The position numbers were made by a program, and so were the translations under genes. From positions 1,078,501 to 1,142,500 of the forward strand of contig NZ_CP023548.1 of NCBI RefSeq assembly GCF_002407205.1: a DNA stretch of 64,000 nucleotides. The letters run 5' to 3'. This DNA comes from Rhodobacter sp. CZR27 (GTDB lineage: Bacteria > Pseudomonadota > Alphaproteobacteria > Rhodobacterales > Rhodobacteraceae). Positions 39,375 to 48,182 of this stretch are shown here, piece by piece; within the stretch, counting starts at the first letter, position 1, and each line of letters begins with the position of its first letter. A model generated the notes under the pieces. That model searched no databases, was not told where the DNA came from, and saw only the letters and a program-made list of their open reading frames with translations.

Positions 39375-40480
39375 GCGAGGCCGGAGGGCCAGTATTCATC
39401 GGGTCCGAGATCTATCGCGGATCGAGCTATGGCCTGCGCCACCCGCTGCGGGTTCCGCGCGTCTCGACGGTGATGGATCTGGCACGCAGCCTGGGATGGC
39501 TGCCGCAGGCGCGCTATCGCACGGCACCCCGCGCAAAGCCCGCCGCGCTGACGCTCTGGCACGATCCGTCCTATATCGAGGCGCTGCAGGCGGCCGAGGC
39601 GGGACATGCCGCATCCGACACGCTTCTGTCCTTCGGACTCGGAACGCTGGCGAACCCGGTCTTCCCCGAGATGTTCCGCCGACCCGCCACCGGCGCGGGC
39701 GGGGTCATGCTGGCCGCGGACCTGCTGCGCGACGGCGGCTGCATCCATGTTCCGGGCGGCGGGACGCACCACGGCATGCCTGGGCGCGCCAATGGCTTCT
39801 GCTACCTCAACGATCCCGTGCTGGGGATGCTGGTGCTGCGACGGGCCGGGGTGCGGCGCATCGCCTATGTCGACATCGACGCCCATCATCCCGATGGCGT
39901 GGAACATGCCTTCGCCGGCGATCCCGACGCGTTGCTCATCTCGGTGCATGAGCAGGGCCGCTGGCCCTTCACCGGGGCGCTCGAGGACGATGGCGGCGGC
40001 AACTGCTTCAACCTGCCGGTGCCGCGCGGCTTCAACGACAGCGAGATGCGGGCCGCGCTCTGCGACCTCATCCTGCCGCGGCTGGACGCGTTCCGTCCCG
40101 AGGCGCTGATCCTGCAATGTGGCGCCGACGCGCTGGAGGAGGATCCGCTGTCGCGCCTGTCGCTGTCCAACAACGCGCATTTCGAGGTGGTGGCCGCGCT
40201 GAAGGGCATCGCGCCGAGGCTCCTCGTGCTTGGCGGCGGCGGCTACAACCCGTGGTCGGTCGGCCGGTGCTGGACGGGGGTCTGGGCGGTTCTCGCCGGC
40301 CACGAGATCCCCGACCGTCTGCCCGAGGCGGCGCGCGCGGTGCTCTCGGGCTTGCAGTGGGGCGGCGGTGGGCGGCCGCCGCCGGCGCCCGGGATGCTCG
40401 ACACGCTGCGCGATCCACCGCGCGAGGGGCAGGTGCGCCCCGAGGTGAGGGAGCGGCTTCGCCGTCTCGCCGCACGATGA
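39371..40480 (+). CDS. Histone deacetylase-family (AcuC/acetylpolyamine amidohydrolase-like) zinc hydrolase
   Basis: A 369-residue class I HDAC-like amidohydrolase that removes acyl groups from Lys or polyamines. It shows the active-site HH pair in PGGGTHHGMPGRANGFCYLN, the zinc ligands Asp-x-His in YVDIDAHHPDGVEHAF and Asp in LQCGADALEEDPL, and the GGGGYN loop with its catalytic Tyr. It starts with GTG overlapping the gpx stop and ends overlapping the thpR ATG (ATGA), which implies coupled translation. The natural substrate is unknown. Confidence 0.9.
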   Translation: MSEAGGPVFIGSEIYRGSSYGLRHPLRVPRVSTVMDLARSLGWLPQARYRTAPRAKPAALTLWHDPSYIEALQAAEAGHAASDTLLSFGLGTLANPVFPEMFRRPATGAGGVMLAADLLRDGGCIHVPGGGTHHGMPGRANGFCYLNDPVLGMLVLRRAGVRRIAYVDIDAHHPDGVEHAFAGDPDALLISVHEQGRWPFTGALEDDGGGNCFNLPVPRGFNDSEMRAALCDLILPRLDAFRPEALILQCGADALEEDPLSRLSLSNNAHFEVVAALKGIAPRLLVLGGGGYNPWSVGRCWTGVWAVLAGHEIPDRLPEAARAVLSGLQWGGGGRPPPAPGMLDTLRDPPREGQVRPEVRERLRRLAAR

Positions 40481-41022
40481 TCCGCGCCTTCGTCGCCATC
40501 GACCTGCCGGACGAGATCCGCTCGGCCCTGACGCTCGAGCAGTTCCTGCTGCCGATGCCGCGCAAGATCGAGCCCGAGAACCTGCACCTGACACTGGTCT
40601 TCCTCGGCGAGGTGTCGGACGAGGTTCTGGAGGCCGCTCACGAAGGCTTCGCCGGGATCACCGTTCCGCCGTTCCGGATCGCGATCGCCGGGCTTGGCCT
40701 GTTCGGAGGGTCGCGGCCGCGGGTGGTCTGGGCCGGGGTCGAGGCGGGCGACGAACTGGCCCGGCTCCAGTCCAAGATCGATCGCGCGGCGCGGGTCGCC
40801 GGGGCCGAGCCGGACAGCCGCCGCTTCCTGCCCCATGTCACGCTGGGCCGCTTCACCCCGCCGGGGCCGGAGGAGCGGATGCGGCTCGAACGCACGGTGG
40901 CCGAACGCGGGGCGTTCCGGGCCGGCGACTTCGAGGTTGAAAGCTACGCGCTCTATCGCTCCCGCCTCGGCGCGAAGGGGGCGCGCTACGAGGAGCTTGC
41001 CCGCTATCCGCTGCGGCGCTGA
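40477..41022 (+). CDS. thpR: RNA 2',3'-cyclic phosphodiesterase (2'-5' RNA ligase family)
   Basis: A 181-residue 2H phosphoesterase. The two HxT motifs are in PENLHLTLVFLGEV and RFLPHVTLGRFTPP, about 80 residues apart, with the family start MIRAFVAIDLPDEIR. The enzyme opens 2',3'-cyclic phosphates on RNA. The ATG overlaps the previous stop by 4 bases. Confidence 0.93.
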   Translation: MIRAFVAIDLPDEIRSALTLEQFLLPMPRKIEPENLHLTLVFLGEVSDEVLEAAHEGFAGITVPPFRIAIAGLGLFGGSRPRVVWAGVEAGDELARLQSKIDRAARVAGAEPDSRRFLPHVTLGRFTPPGPEERMRLERTVAERGAFRAGDFEVESYALYRSRLGAKGARYEELARYPLRR

Positions 41023-41121
41023 CACAGCCTCTGCCCGGGCCATCCGTGCGGAGCCCTTGTTGCATTGTTCCGGGCGATCGGGATTGCCGCCGGCAGGTCG
41101 GCGGCCCCCGCCCGTCCGCGT

Positions 41122-41679
41122 TCAGTAGTAGCTTCCGACAAACGGGTTGTGGTTGAGATAGATGTGGGTCGAGGTGATGGCGCCATAGAGCGCAAGGCCG
41201 ATGCCGACCAGAACCGCGTCGCGCCGCAGCGGGCCGGGCGGCGGACGCACCCAGTCTCCCTCCTGCGAGTTGATGAGCAGGATCGATCCCGCGGCCCAGA
41301 GCCACATGCTGCCGAACAGCACCACCGAGGCAAGGTCGCCGTTCACCAGAAGATGCGCGCTGGCCCAGATGATCGTGGCAAGGAATTGCGGATGGCGGAT
41401 GCGCGTCCAGATTACGCCCTTCAGCACGCCCGCCCCGAGCAGCACGATGGCGATCAGCATCAGCAGGTTGTTGAGATAGCCGATCTCGGGAAGCGGCGTG
41501 TAGACCGGGACGAACTCGGCGGTGCGATAGCCATAGATCATCAGCGCGAGCCCGATCGTGATGGCGACGGTGATGAGCCCCTTGCCCGGGTCGCCCATCC
41601 GCGCCCGGAGATCGGGCCAGATCCGCTTGAACAGATGGCCTCCGACCCAGAGGAAGATCCCCAATGTGAGCGAGAGCAT
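41122..41679 (-). CDS. nnrU: NnrU family membrane protein
   Basis: NnrU was described in denitrifying R. sphaeroides as needed with nitric oxide and nitrite reductase expression. The 185-residue product has six likely membrane segments. It shows the NnrU/isoprenylcysteine-methyltransferase-like elements IFLWVGGHLFKRIWPDLRAR, WTRIRHPQFLATIIWASAHL and GDLASVVLFGSMWLWA. It is about 34 kb from nirK here and has no NnrR box that I can see. Its ATG at 41679 has GGAG upstream. The mechanism is unknown. Confidence 0.88.
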   Translation of the reverse strand: MLSLTLGIFLWVGGHLFKRIWPDLRARMGDPGKGLITVAITIGLALMIYGYRTAEFVPVYTPLPEIGYLNNLLMLIAIVLLGAGVLKGVIWTRIRHPQFLATIIWASAHLLVNGDLASVVLFGSMWLWAAGSILLINSQEGDWVRPPPGPLRRDAVLVGIGLALYGAITSTHIYLNHNPFVGSYY

Positions 41680-41985
41680 GACACGGCACTCCGGCGGACT
41701 GACAAGATGCACGGAGGATGCAGGAAATGTGGCAAAAGTTCCCGGCGCGGCGGACTGCCGTGGGGTCAAATTTCATTGAAGCCAGAGGGCGATTTCCCCG
41801 GGTTGCGGCTCTTCCGGATGCGCCGGGGCGCGGCGCTGCGGGCATCTCTCGCAGGCACCCGGCACCGGTATGCCATCGCCGCCGCTCCGTCCCGGGTGGC
41901 GGAGGCGCCTCAAGGGACGCGCTCCCCGAGGACATCCTCCGCGGCCCCTTGCGCCGGACGTGCAACCAGCCAGGGGAAAGCGGGC
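41680..41985. other. Intergenic stretch between the Kdo-transferase-type gene and nnrU
   Basis: About 300 bases with no supported gene. It should contain the nnrU promoter and the end of the upstream transcript. No FNR or NnrR box and no clear terminator were seen. Confidence 0.5.
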
Positions 41986-43215
41986 TCAGCCGGGGCGGCG
42001 GGCGAGGCGGTCGAGCGCGTCGAGGATCGGACGCGGATCCGCGCGCTGCGGCAACCGGGCGGCGACGGCGGCAAGCCGGGCCTGCCGCTCGGGCGAAAGC
42101 CCGTTCAGCGCCGGCGCGAGGTCGGCCTCTCCGGTCACCGGCACCGCCCCGCCGCTTGCATCCAGTGCGGCAAAGATCTCGGCGAAGTTGTGGACCGAGG
42201 GGCCGTGCACGAGGGCGGAGCCCGCGACGATCGGCTCGAAGGGGGTGTGCCCGCCCTTCGCGACTAGCGTGCCGCCGATGAAGGTCGTGCCGCAAAGGGC
42301 ATACCACAACCCCATCTCGCCCAGCGTGTCCGCGACATAGACGGGTCCGGTTGCCCCTTCGCCGCGCGAGCGCAGGCCGGCGGCCAGCCCGCGCGCCTTG
42401 GCAAGGGCGGCGATGGCGGGGCCGCGCTGCGGATGGCGCGGGGCGATCACCAGCAGGTCGAACTGCGCCCGCGCCGCAAGGAAGGCGTCCAGCACCTCGG
42501 CGTCCTCGCCTTCGTGGGTCGAGGCGGCCAGCAGGCAGCGGGCGCGCGGCGGCGCGGGAAACGGCGGCTCCGCCGGCGATGCGCCCGTCACGCCGGCCTT
42601 CAGCACGAGGCGCGGTCCCAGCCGGTCCTGTGGCAGGCCAGCCGCGACAAGGCGCCGCTCCGAGGCCGCGTCCTGCGCCGAAAGCCACGCAAGCCGGTCG
42701 AGCGTCCGGCGCAGCAGTCCCGGCGCCAGCCGGGCCCAGCTGCGCGCGGACCTCTCCGACAGCCGGGCCGCGATGGCCAGCACCGGCACGCCCTCGGCTG
42801 AGCAGCCGGCGATCCGCTCGGGCCAGAGTTCGTTTTCCAGCACGAGAAGCGCCCGCGGCCGCCAGCGGCGCAGGAAGCGGCGGACCGCACCGCGCGTGTC
42901 CCAGGGCGCAAGGACCGACCGGACCCGGGGCAGGGCCCACGCTGCAACCATCGCCCGCGCCGTGGGATTGTTGCAGCTGACGAGGACCTCGAGCCGATCG
43001 TCGCGGGCCAGGATCTCCTCGATCAGCCAGCGGGCCGAGGCGATCTCGCCGTTGCTCGCGCCGTGCATCCAGATCACGGGCGCGGTGCCGCGTCCGCGAA
43101 GCGCCAGCCGCTCGGCCAGCTCATGGCTGGCGCCGTGCCCCCTCAGCCGGCGCCAGAGCGCGCCTGCCACCAGCGCGGGCAGCAGCAGGGCCATGATGAG
43201 GCGGTAGATCGTCAC
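41986..43215 (-). CDS. Kdo transferase-family glycosyltransferase (WaaA/KdtA-like)
   Basis: A 409-residue GT-B-fold enzyme. After one N-terminal membrane span (LIMALLLPALVAGALW) it shows the KdtA N-terminal domain (IWMHGASNGEIASARWLIEE, VLENELWPERI) and C-terminal domain (APRHPQRG, YVADTLGEMGLWYALCGTTFIGG, HTPFEPIVAGSALVHGPSVHNFAE). The usual HAVSVGE motif reads HGASNGE, so it may be the Rhodobacterales variant or a paralogue. It would add Kdo to lipid A. GTG at 43215 has AAAGGAG upstream. Confidence 0.8.
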   Translation of the reverse strand: MTIYRLIMALLLPALVAGALWRRLRGHGASHELAERLALRGRGTAPVIWMHGASNGEIASARWLIEEILARDDRLEVLVSCNNPTARAMVAAWALPRVRSVLAPWDTRGAVRRFLRRWRPRALLVLENELWPERIAGCSAEGVPVLAIAARLSERSARSWARLAPGLLRRTLDRLAWLSAQDAASERRLVAAGLPQDRLGPRLVLKAGVTGASPAEPPFPAPPRARCLLAASTHEGEDAEVLDAFLAARAQFDLLVIAPRHPQRGPAIAALAKARGLAAGLRSRGEGATGPVYVADTLGEMGLWYALCGTTFIGGTLVAKGGHTPFEPIVAGSALVHGPSVHNFAEIFAALDASGGAVPVTGEADLAPALNGLSPERQARLAAVAARLPQRADPRPILDALDRLARRPG

Positions 43216-43303
43216 CCGGATCTCCTTTCCCGGCTTTCTGGCGGGGATCGCGGCGCGACGCAAGCAAGCCGCGGCGACATGGCATTCGGCTACCAGATTA
43301 GAA

Positions 43304-43317
43304 TTGATCTAAGTCAA
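43304..43317 (+). promoter_or_regulatory. FNR box upstream of cytochrome c peroxidase
   Basis: TTGAT-CTAA-GTCAA matches the FNR/FnrL consensus TTGAT-N4-ATCAA at nine of ten positions. It ends 64 bases before the ATG at 43382, a typical activator position, implying induction at low oxygen. Confidence 0.75.
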
Positions 43318-43381
43318 AGGTTCTCGGGCAGTCGCGGGCTAGCGTCCTGATGCGCGTAATCGTTTGCACAGGAGAAGTACC

Positions 43382-44425
43382 ATGCGCCTCACCCTCACAG
43401 CCCTGATCGCGAGCACGGCCCTGGCCGGCGCGGCGCAGGCCGATGCCCTTCGGGACAAGGCGCTGGAATTCTTCGCGCCGCTGCCCTCGACTGTCCCGGC
43501 GGTGAAGGACAACCGCATCACGCCCGAGAAGATCGACCTCGGCCGGGCGCTGTTCTTCGATCCCCGGCTGTCGGCGTCGGGCGTGTTCTCCTGCGCCTCG
43601 TGCCACAACCTCGCGACCGGCGGCGACGACAACATGGAGACCTCGGTCGGCCACGGCTGGCAGAAGGGGCCGCGCAACGCGCCCACGGTGCTCAACGCGG
43701 TGCTGAACGAGGCGCAGTTCTGGGACGGCCGGGCGGACGACCTGAAGGCGCAGGCCAAGGGTCCGGTGCAGGCGGGGGTCGAGATGGCGAACACCCCCGC
43801 GCAGGTCGAACTGACGCTGGCGTCGATGCCGGCCTATGTCGAGTGGTTCAAGGCGGCCTTCCCCGACGAGGCGGCTCCCGCGACCTTCGACAACATGGCC
43901 AAGGCGATCGAGGCCTTCGAGGCCACCCTGATCACGCCCTCGCCCTTCGATGCCTTCCTGAACGGCGACGACGCGGCATTGGAAGAGGATGCGAAGGCCG
44001 GGCTCGCGCTCTTCATCGACAAGGGCTGCTCGTCCTGCCACTCGGGCGTGAACGTGGGCGGCCACGGCTACTATCCGTTCGGCCTGATCGAGAAACCCGG
44101 CGCGGACATCCTGCCGGCGGGCGACAAGGGCCGCTTCTCGGTCACCGAAACGGCCGATGACGAATATGTCTTCCGTGCCGCGCCGCTGCGCAACGTGGCG
44201 CTGACCGCGCCCTATTTCCACTCCGGCAAGGTCTGGGACCTGCGGACGGCCGTCGAGGTCATGGCGGAAAGCCAGCTTGGCCAGCAGATGACAGACCAGG
44301 AAGTGGGGCAGGTGGTGGCCTTCCTCGAAACCCTGACCGGCACGCTGCCGGCCGTGACCATCCCGGCCCTGCCGCCGGAAACCGAAACCACGCCGCGTCC
44401 GACGGCCGAGGTGAAGGTGCAATGA
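43382..44425 (+). CDS. Periplasmic di-heme cytochrome c peroxidase
   Basis: A 347-residue exported protein (signal MRLTLTALIASTALAGAAQA). It has two heme c sites: CASCHN at about residue 78 and CSSCHSG at about 221. It also has the MauG/CcpA-type elements LGRALFFDPRLSASGVFSC and LRNVALTAPYFHSGKVWDL. It reduces hydrogen peroxide in the periplasm with electrons from cytochrome c. The FNR box upstream fits the known micro-oxic induction of such enzymes. The C-terminal tail is Pro/Thr-rich. Confidence 0.93.
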   Translation: MRLTLTALIASTALAGAAQADALRDKALEFFAPLPSTVPAVKDNRITPEKIDLGRALFFDPRLSASGVFSCASCHNLATGGDDNMETSVGHGWQKGPRNAPTVLNAVLNEAQFWDGRADDLKAQAKGPVQAGVEMANTPAQVELTLASMPAYVEWFKAAFPDEAAPATFDNMAKAIEAFEATLITPSPFDAFLNGDDAALEEDAKAGLALFIDKGCSSCHSGVNVGGHGYYPFGLIEKPGADILPAGDKGRFSVTETADDEYVFRAAPLRNVALTAPYFHSGKVWDLRTAVEVMAESQLGQQMTDQEVGQVVAFLETLTGTLPAVTIPALPPETETTPRPTAEVKVQ

Positions 44426-44436
44426 TCTGGGCGATC

Positions 44437-44459
44437 GGGGCGGCCGCAAGGGCCGCCCC
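44437..44459. terminator. Terminator hairpin after cytochrome c peroxidase
   Basis: A 9-bp perfect stem (GGGGCGGCC/GGCCGCCCC) with loop GCAAG begins 11 bases after the stop, between converging genes. It is followed by C/T-rich sequence. Confidence 0.75.
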
Positions 44460-44477
44460 CTTCCCCTTGCGGGCCGG

Positions 44478-45506
44478 TCAGCGGCGGAATCTGCCGAGCG
44501 TCCGTCCGAGCCGGTCCACCAGCCGGTAAGGCAGCGTATTGCGGCACACCACGTAGCGCGGCCGGGTGACGCCGCCGAAGCCGGTGAAGAACACCCGGTT
44601 CCCGCGGGTGTAGAGCCCGTCGAAGTCGAAGATGAGCCCCATGCCGGAGGCATGACGGATCGCCTCCCAGATCAGCAGGGCGGTTGCCCCATGATCCTGC
44701 CCCCTGTCGCGCGTGCTGAGCAGGTAGTAGCAGGTCGTCGCATCCCAGGCACAGAAGATCGCGGCCGAGATCGACCCGTCCGCGGCCCGGGCGCAGAGGA
44801 TCCGTCCACGCCCCCGATCCACCGCCGCGGTGCAGATCCTCGTGATGCCCTCGGCGTCGTAGTAGGAGTCGTGACCGGCCTTCTCGATGTTGGCCTCGTA
44901 GAAGGCCGCGAATTCCGCGGGGCTGATCCGGTCCGAGGCAGTATAGCGCTCCTGCGCGCGCCGGATGATGTTGCGCGTCTTGTCGCGCATCTCGCTCCAG
45001 ATCCGCTGTTCCGGGGCGGGGGCGATCTCGAAGGTGAAGTTCACCAGGGTGTGCAGCCCCGCCTCGGCGAAGACCATCACGTCGGTGATGCCCCGGTGCA
45101 TCCGCTGGTAGAAGTTGTCGACACTCGGGATCTGTTCGTAAAGCTCGCGCACGATCTGCGCGTGCTTCAGCGCCCGGTTGCAGGGGGCGCCGCTGCCCTC
45201 GTCGACCGCCGGCCCCAGGAAATGCACGAAGTCCGGCATCTCGCAGGTGGTCAGGCCGAAGGCGCGCTTCGAGATCAGGTAAGGGAAGCGTCCCAAAAGC
45301 TTGCCGCCCGCGCTGACGGTCGCCTCGCTCCACTGTCCCGGCACCGCGGCATCAAGCCACCAGGATTCGTGAAAGATTGTCGGATTGAGGAGGTTCGTTC
45401 CGGGCTCACTGCACCGCGACGGGGGTGCCGAAGCCGGATCGTCGGAAGAGAGGGCTGCACTGGTTACAAGTCTGGCGTTGCGTGACTTCAGGACGCTGAG
45501 ATCCAT
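44478..45506 (-). CDS. FemAB/GNAT-like acyltransferase-fold protein
   Basis: A 342-residue soluble protein. The region from about residue 45 (IFHESWWLDAAVPGQWSEA) through RDKTRNIIRRAQERY and the C-terminal GATALLIWEAIRHASGMGLI followed by FDFDG is the pattern of peptidoglycan-bridge or BioF2-type GNAT acyltransferases. The acceptor is unknown; family members add amino acids or acyl groups to cell-wall or exopolysaccharide substrates. The first about 40 residues have no recognisable fold. The upstream region is less GC-rich, with a possible sigma-70-type promoter. It is monocistronic. Confidence 0.75.
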   Translation of the reverse strand: MDLSVLKSRNARLVTSAALSSDDPASAPPSRCSEPGTNLLNPTIFHESWWLDAAVPGQWSEATVSAGGKLLGRFPYLISKRAFGLTTCEMPDFVHFLGPAVDEGSGAPCNRALKHAQIVRELYEQIPSVDNFYQRMHRGITDVMVFAEAGLHTLVNFTFEIAPAPEQRIWSEMRDKTRNIIRRAQERYTASDRISPAEFAAFYEANIEKAGHDSYYDAEGITRICTAAVDRGRGRILCARAADGSISAAIFCAWDATTCYYLLSTRDRGQDHGATALLIWEAIRHASGMGLIFDFDGLYTRGNRVFFTGFGGVTRPRYVVCRNTLPYRLVDRLGRTLGRFRR

Positions 45507-45919
45507 GTACCGTTCCCGACCAAATACTTCAATGAAAGTGCCTGTGCATCGAATACCATAACAGCGAAACGCCCGACAACAGGAACTGCCCCTCAAATCA
45601 CTGTAAAAGGCCGGCTTTGACGGCATACCCGAAACCTTGGGTTGAGCAGCGCAACCGGGGGTGGTTGCGGCGCGCGCCCGGCGCGCGGCGCCTCGCGCGA
45701 CAGTCCACGCCAGGGGCCTAAACCCACGGTCGAGTCGCCCGCCTTGGCCCGCGGCCTCTGCCGCCCGCCCTCGGCCGTGCCGACCGAGGTGGCCGGCTGC
45801 TCCGCCAGGCGCCGGGCGCCGCGCATGGGGCGGCTTTGGGCCTCCGGTTGTCGCGACGGGTCGCGGACCTCTCGCCCCTGCGCCGATTGACGCGTGGCAA
45901 GCCAGCTTGCAGCGGCCAC
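45507..45919. other. Intergenic region between the acyltransferase-like gene and the B12 operon
   Basis: About 400 bases. The first 90 are relatively AT-rich and probably hold the leftward promoter. The rest is very GC-rich with frames that look like chance. No gene or repeat could be supported. Confidence 0.5.
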
Positions 45920-45947
45920 TTGACAGGGGCGATGCTTGTCCTATTGA
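45920..45947 (+). promoter_or_regulatory. Sigma-70-type promoter of the B12 uptake operon
   Basis: TTGACA (45920-45925), a 16-base spacer, then TATTGA (45942-45947), just upstream of the cobalamin riboswitch. Transcription should start near 45954. Confidence 0.65.
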
Positions 45948-45954
45948 GAAGGCG

Positions 45955-46125
45955 CTTCGGTTCCGGCGCAATGACCGGATGAAAAGGGAACGCGGTCCGG
46001 CCACACGGCCAAGTCCGCGGCTGCCCCCGCAACTGTAGGCGGCGAGCGACGGCCGATCATGCCACTGGGTCATCCCGGGAAGGCCGGTCCGAGCGGTGAC
46101 CCGTGAGTCAGGAGACCTGCCGAAG
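45955..46125 (+). promoter_or_regulatory. Cobalamin riboswitch
   Basis: The conserved cobalamin-aptamer elements appear in order: AAAAGGGAAC near 45980, GCGGCTGCCCCCGCAACTGTA (B12 box-side core), GCCACTGG with GGGAAGGC, and the terminal GTCAGGAGACCTGCC at 46107-46121. It lies about 150 bases before btuB. In this family B12 binding shuts off the downstream transport genes. End coordinates are approximate. Confidence 0.93.
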
Positions 46126-46271
46126 AGTTCACCCATCCCGTGGCGCGGGGCGCGCCGAGGGAGGCGGGCCATCCGCTTCAGGTGACGCTTTCACCGTCGG
46201 CGGAGGGGCGATCCCTTTCCAAGGACATCCAGGGACGAACTCCGGGTCGCCACCCGGACGGAGAGGGAAAG

Positions 46272-48182
46272 ATGAAGACCACAGCCGTATCCCTTCTGGC
46301 GCTGCTGGCCGCCATGCCGCTGCAGGCACAGGACATCGCACTGGACGAGATCGTGGTCTCGGCCAACATCGCGCCGATCGAGGCCTCGCGGACGGGCGCC
46401 TCGGTCGAGACACTTTCGGCCGAGGACCTGAAGCAGAGCGGCGCGATGCCCCTGGGCCGGGCGCTTGCGACGCTTCCTACGCTGTCTTATTCGGACACCG
46501 GGCCAATCGGATCTTCTGCGTCGCTTCGCTTGCGCGGCCTGCCCGGCGCCTACATCAAGGTGCTCGTCGATGGCATCGACGTCTCGGACCCGGCTCAGAC
46601 ACAGAGCCAGTTCGATTTCGGCACGCTCGGCACGGCGGACGTGTCGCGGGTCGAGGTGCTGGGTGGGTCACAATCGGCCCAGTATGGCAGCACGGCGGTT
46701 GCGGGTGTCATCAGCGTCACGACCAAACGACCTGAACAGGAAGGCATCTCCCAATCGGTCGCCCTGGAGGCGGGCAGCTATGAGACCCTGTCCGGGTCCT
46801 ACACCCTTTCGTCGCGGGGCGACCGGCATGAAGTCTCGGTCACCGCTTCACGCGTACATAGCGAAGGCTTTTCGGCCGGTGACGACAGCGCCGGAAACCG
46901 CGAAGACGACGGGTTCGATTCCGAGCGGCTGTCCTTTTCCGCTTCGTATGACGTAACCGACGTGTTGAGCGTCGGGGCTTCGGGCTTCTATCAGCACGCC
47001 GACTCGCAGATCGATGAGTGTTGCGAAGTCGATGGCGATTTCCATGATGGCGTCACCCCCGACGACGATCATTCCCTGCTGCACACCCGCGGTGGGCGGA
47101 TCTTCGCCACACTGACCGGTGACCAGCTGACACAAACCCTCTCGATCTACCGGTTCGAGAACGAACGGACGACGGAAGGCACGGAACGCAACTTCTTCGG
47201 TCCCGATCCCTCCCCCTACGAATGGTCCTATGACGGGACGCGTACGGTGATGGACTACCGCGCGAGCTATCTGCCGACCGACAGTTTGACGCTGGGGTTC
47301 GGCGCCACACATGCGCGCGAGGATCTCTTCAGTGCCACCTCAGACCAGTGGACCCTGCCAGGCACGGACAGCGGGGAACGTGAGATAGACGGCCTGTTCG
47401 GAGAGGCGACGCTGGCACTGACGCCGGCACTGGATGTCACGCTGGCCGCGCGCCACGACGACTATTCCGACTTTGGCGGCCACACCACCGCCCGCCTCGC
47501 CGCTGCCTGGCGCCTGGATGATACGTTGCTGCTGCGCGCCTCGGCCGGGTCCGGCTTCGTGGCGCCCTCGCTCTATCAGCTCTACTCCACGCAATATGGA
47601 AACGAGGACCTCGGACCAGAGCGTAGCAGGTCTGTGGATCTCGGTCTGGAGAAGACCTTCGGCAACGGCGCCGAGGTCAAGGCTACGCTGTTCCACCAGC
47701 AAGTCGAGGATCTGATCAAGTTCGTTACGCTCACCACCTTTCCAGCCTATACCGGCGAATATCAAACCGCCGACGGCACCTCGCGCTCCTCAGGGATTGC
47801 GCTGTCGGGTTCGGTTCCGCTGAATGATCGTCTGCAACTGAGTGGGGTAGTGACCTATACCCGTACCAGCGATCCGGACGGCGAGGCACTTCCGCGCGTT
47901 CCGGAAACCGATCTGCGGCTTGGTCTGGATGCTGACTTGACGGACCGGCTTGATGCCGGCATTGCGCTCCACGCCGTTCGCAATCTATACGATGAGCGCG
48001 CGAACAGCCTGATCGCCATGCCCGACTACGAGACCGTCGAGGCGACGGTCGAGTTTGATCTCGGGCAGGACGCGCAGGTCTACCTGCGGGCTGACAACCT
48101 GCTCGACGAGGACTATCAGGTAGTCAAGGGCTTCGGCACATCGGGCAGGGCGTTCTATGTCGGCTTGCGAAAGAGCTTTTAA
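46272..48182 (+). CDS. btuB: TonB-dependent outer-membrane cobalamin receptor
   Basis: BtuB brings corrinoids across the outer membrane using TonB. The 636-residue product has a signal peptide (MKTTAVSLLALLAAMPLQAQ), a TonB box (DEIVVSA), a plug domain (about 40-150, with RLRGLPGAYIKVLVDGIDVSD and VEVLGGSQSAQYGSTAVAGV) and a beta-barrel ending in the typical C-terminal aromatic residue (GRAFYVGLRKSF). Third codon positions are less GC-rich than in neighbouring genes, suggesting later acquisition or weaker constraint. It is read from a B12 riboswitch, and btuF follows with overlap. Confidence 0.93.
   Translation: MKTTAVSLLALLAAMPLQAQDIALDEIVVSANIAPIEASRTGASVETLSAEDLKQSGAMPLGRALATLPTLSYSDTGPIGSSASLRLRGLPGAYIKVLVDGIDVSDPAQTQSQFDFGTLGTADVSRVEVLGGSQSAQYGSTAVAGVISVTTKRPEQEGISQSVALEAGSYETLSGSYTLSSRGDRHEVSVTASRVHSEGFSAGDDSAGNREDDGFDSERLSFSASYDVTDVLSVGASGFYQHADSQIDECCEVDGDFHDGVTPDDDHSLLHTRGGRIFATLTGDQLTQTLSIYRFENERTTEGTERNFFGPDPSPYEWSYDGTRTVMDYRASYLPTDSLTLGFGATHAREDLFSATSDQWTLPGTDSGEREIDGLFGEATLALTPALDVTLAARHDDYSDFGGHTTARLAAAWRLDDTLLLRASAGSGFVAPSLYQLYSTQYGNEDLGPERSRSVDLGLEKTFGNGAEVKATLFHQQVEDLIKFVTLTTFPAYTGEYQTADGTSRSSGIALSGSVPLNDRLQLSGVVTYTRTSDPDGEALPRVPETDLRLGLDADLTDRLDAGIALHAVRNLYDERANSLIAMPDYETVEATVEFDLGQDAQVYLRADNLLDEDYQVVKGFGTSGRAFYVGLRKSF

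Noticed and set aside
43063..43350. A 95-codon forward frame before the cytochrome c peroxidase gene
   Set aside because: It overlaps the start of the Kdo-transferase-type gene and the FNR box, with no ribosome site.
45593..46038. Small frames in the region before the riboswitch
   Set aside because: They are Arg/Pro-rich, lack ribosome sites and overlap the promoter and the riboswitch.
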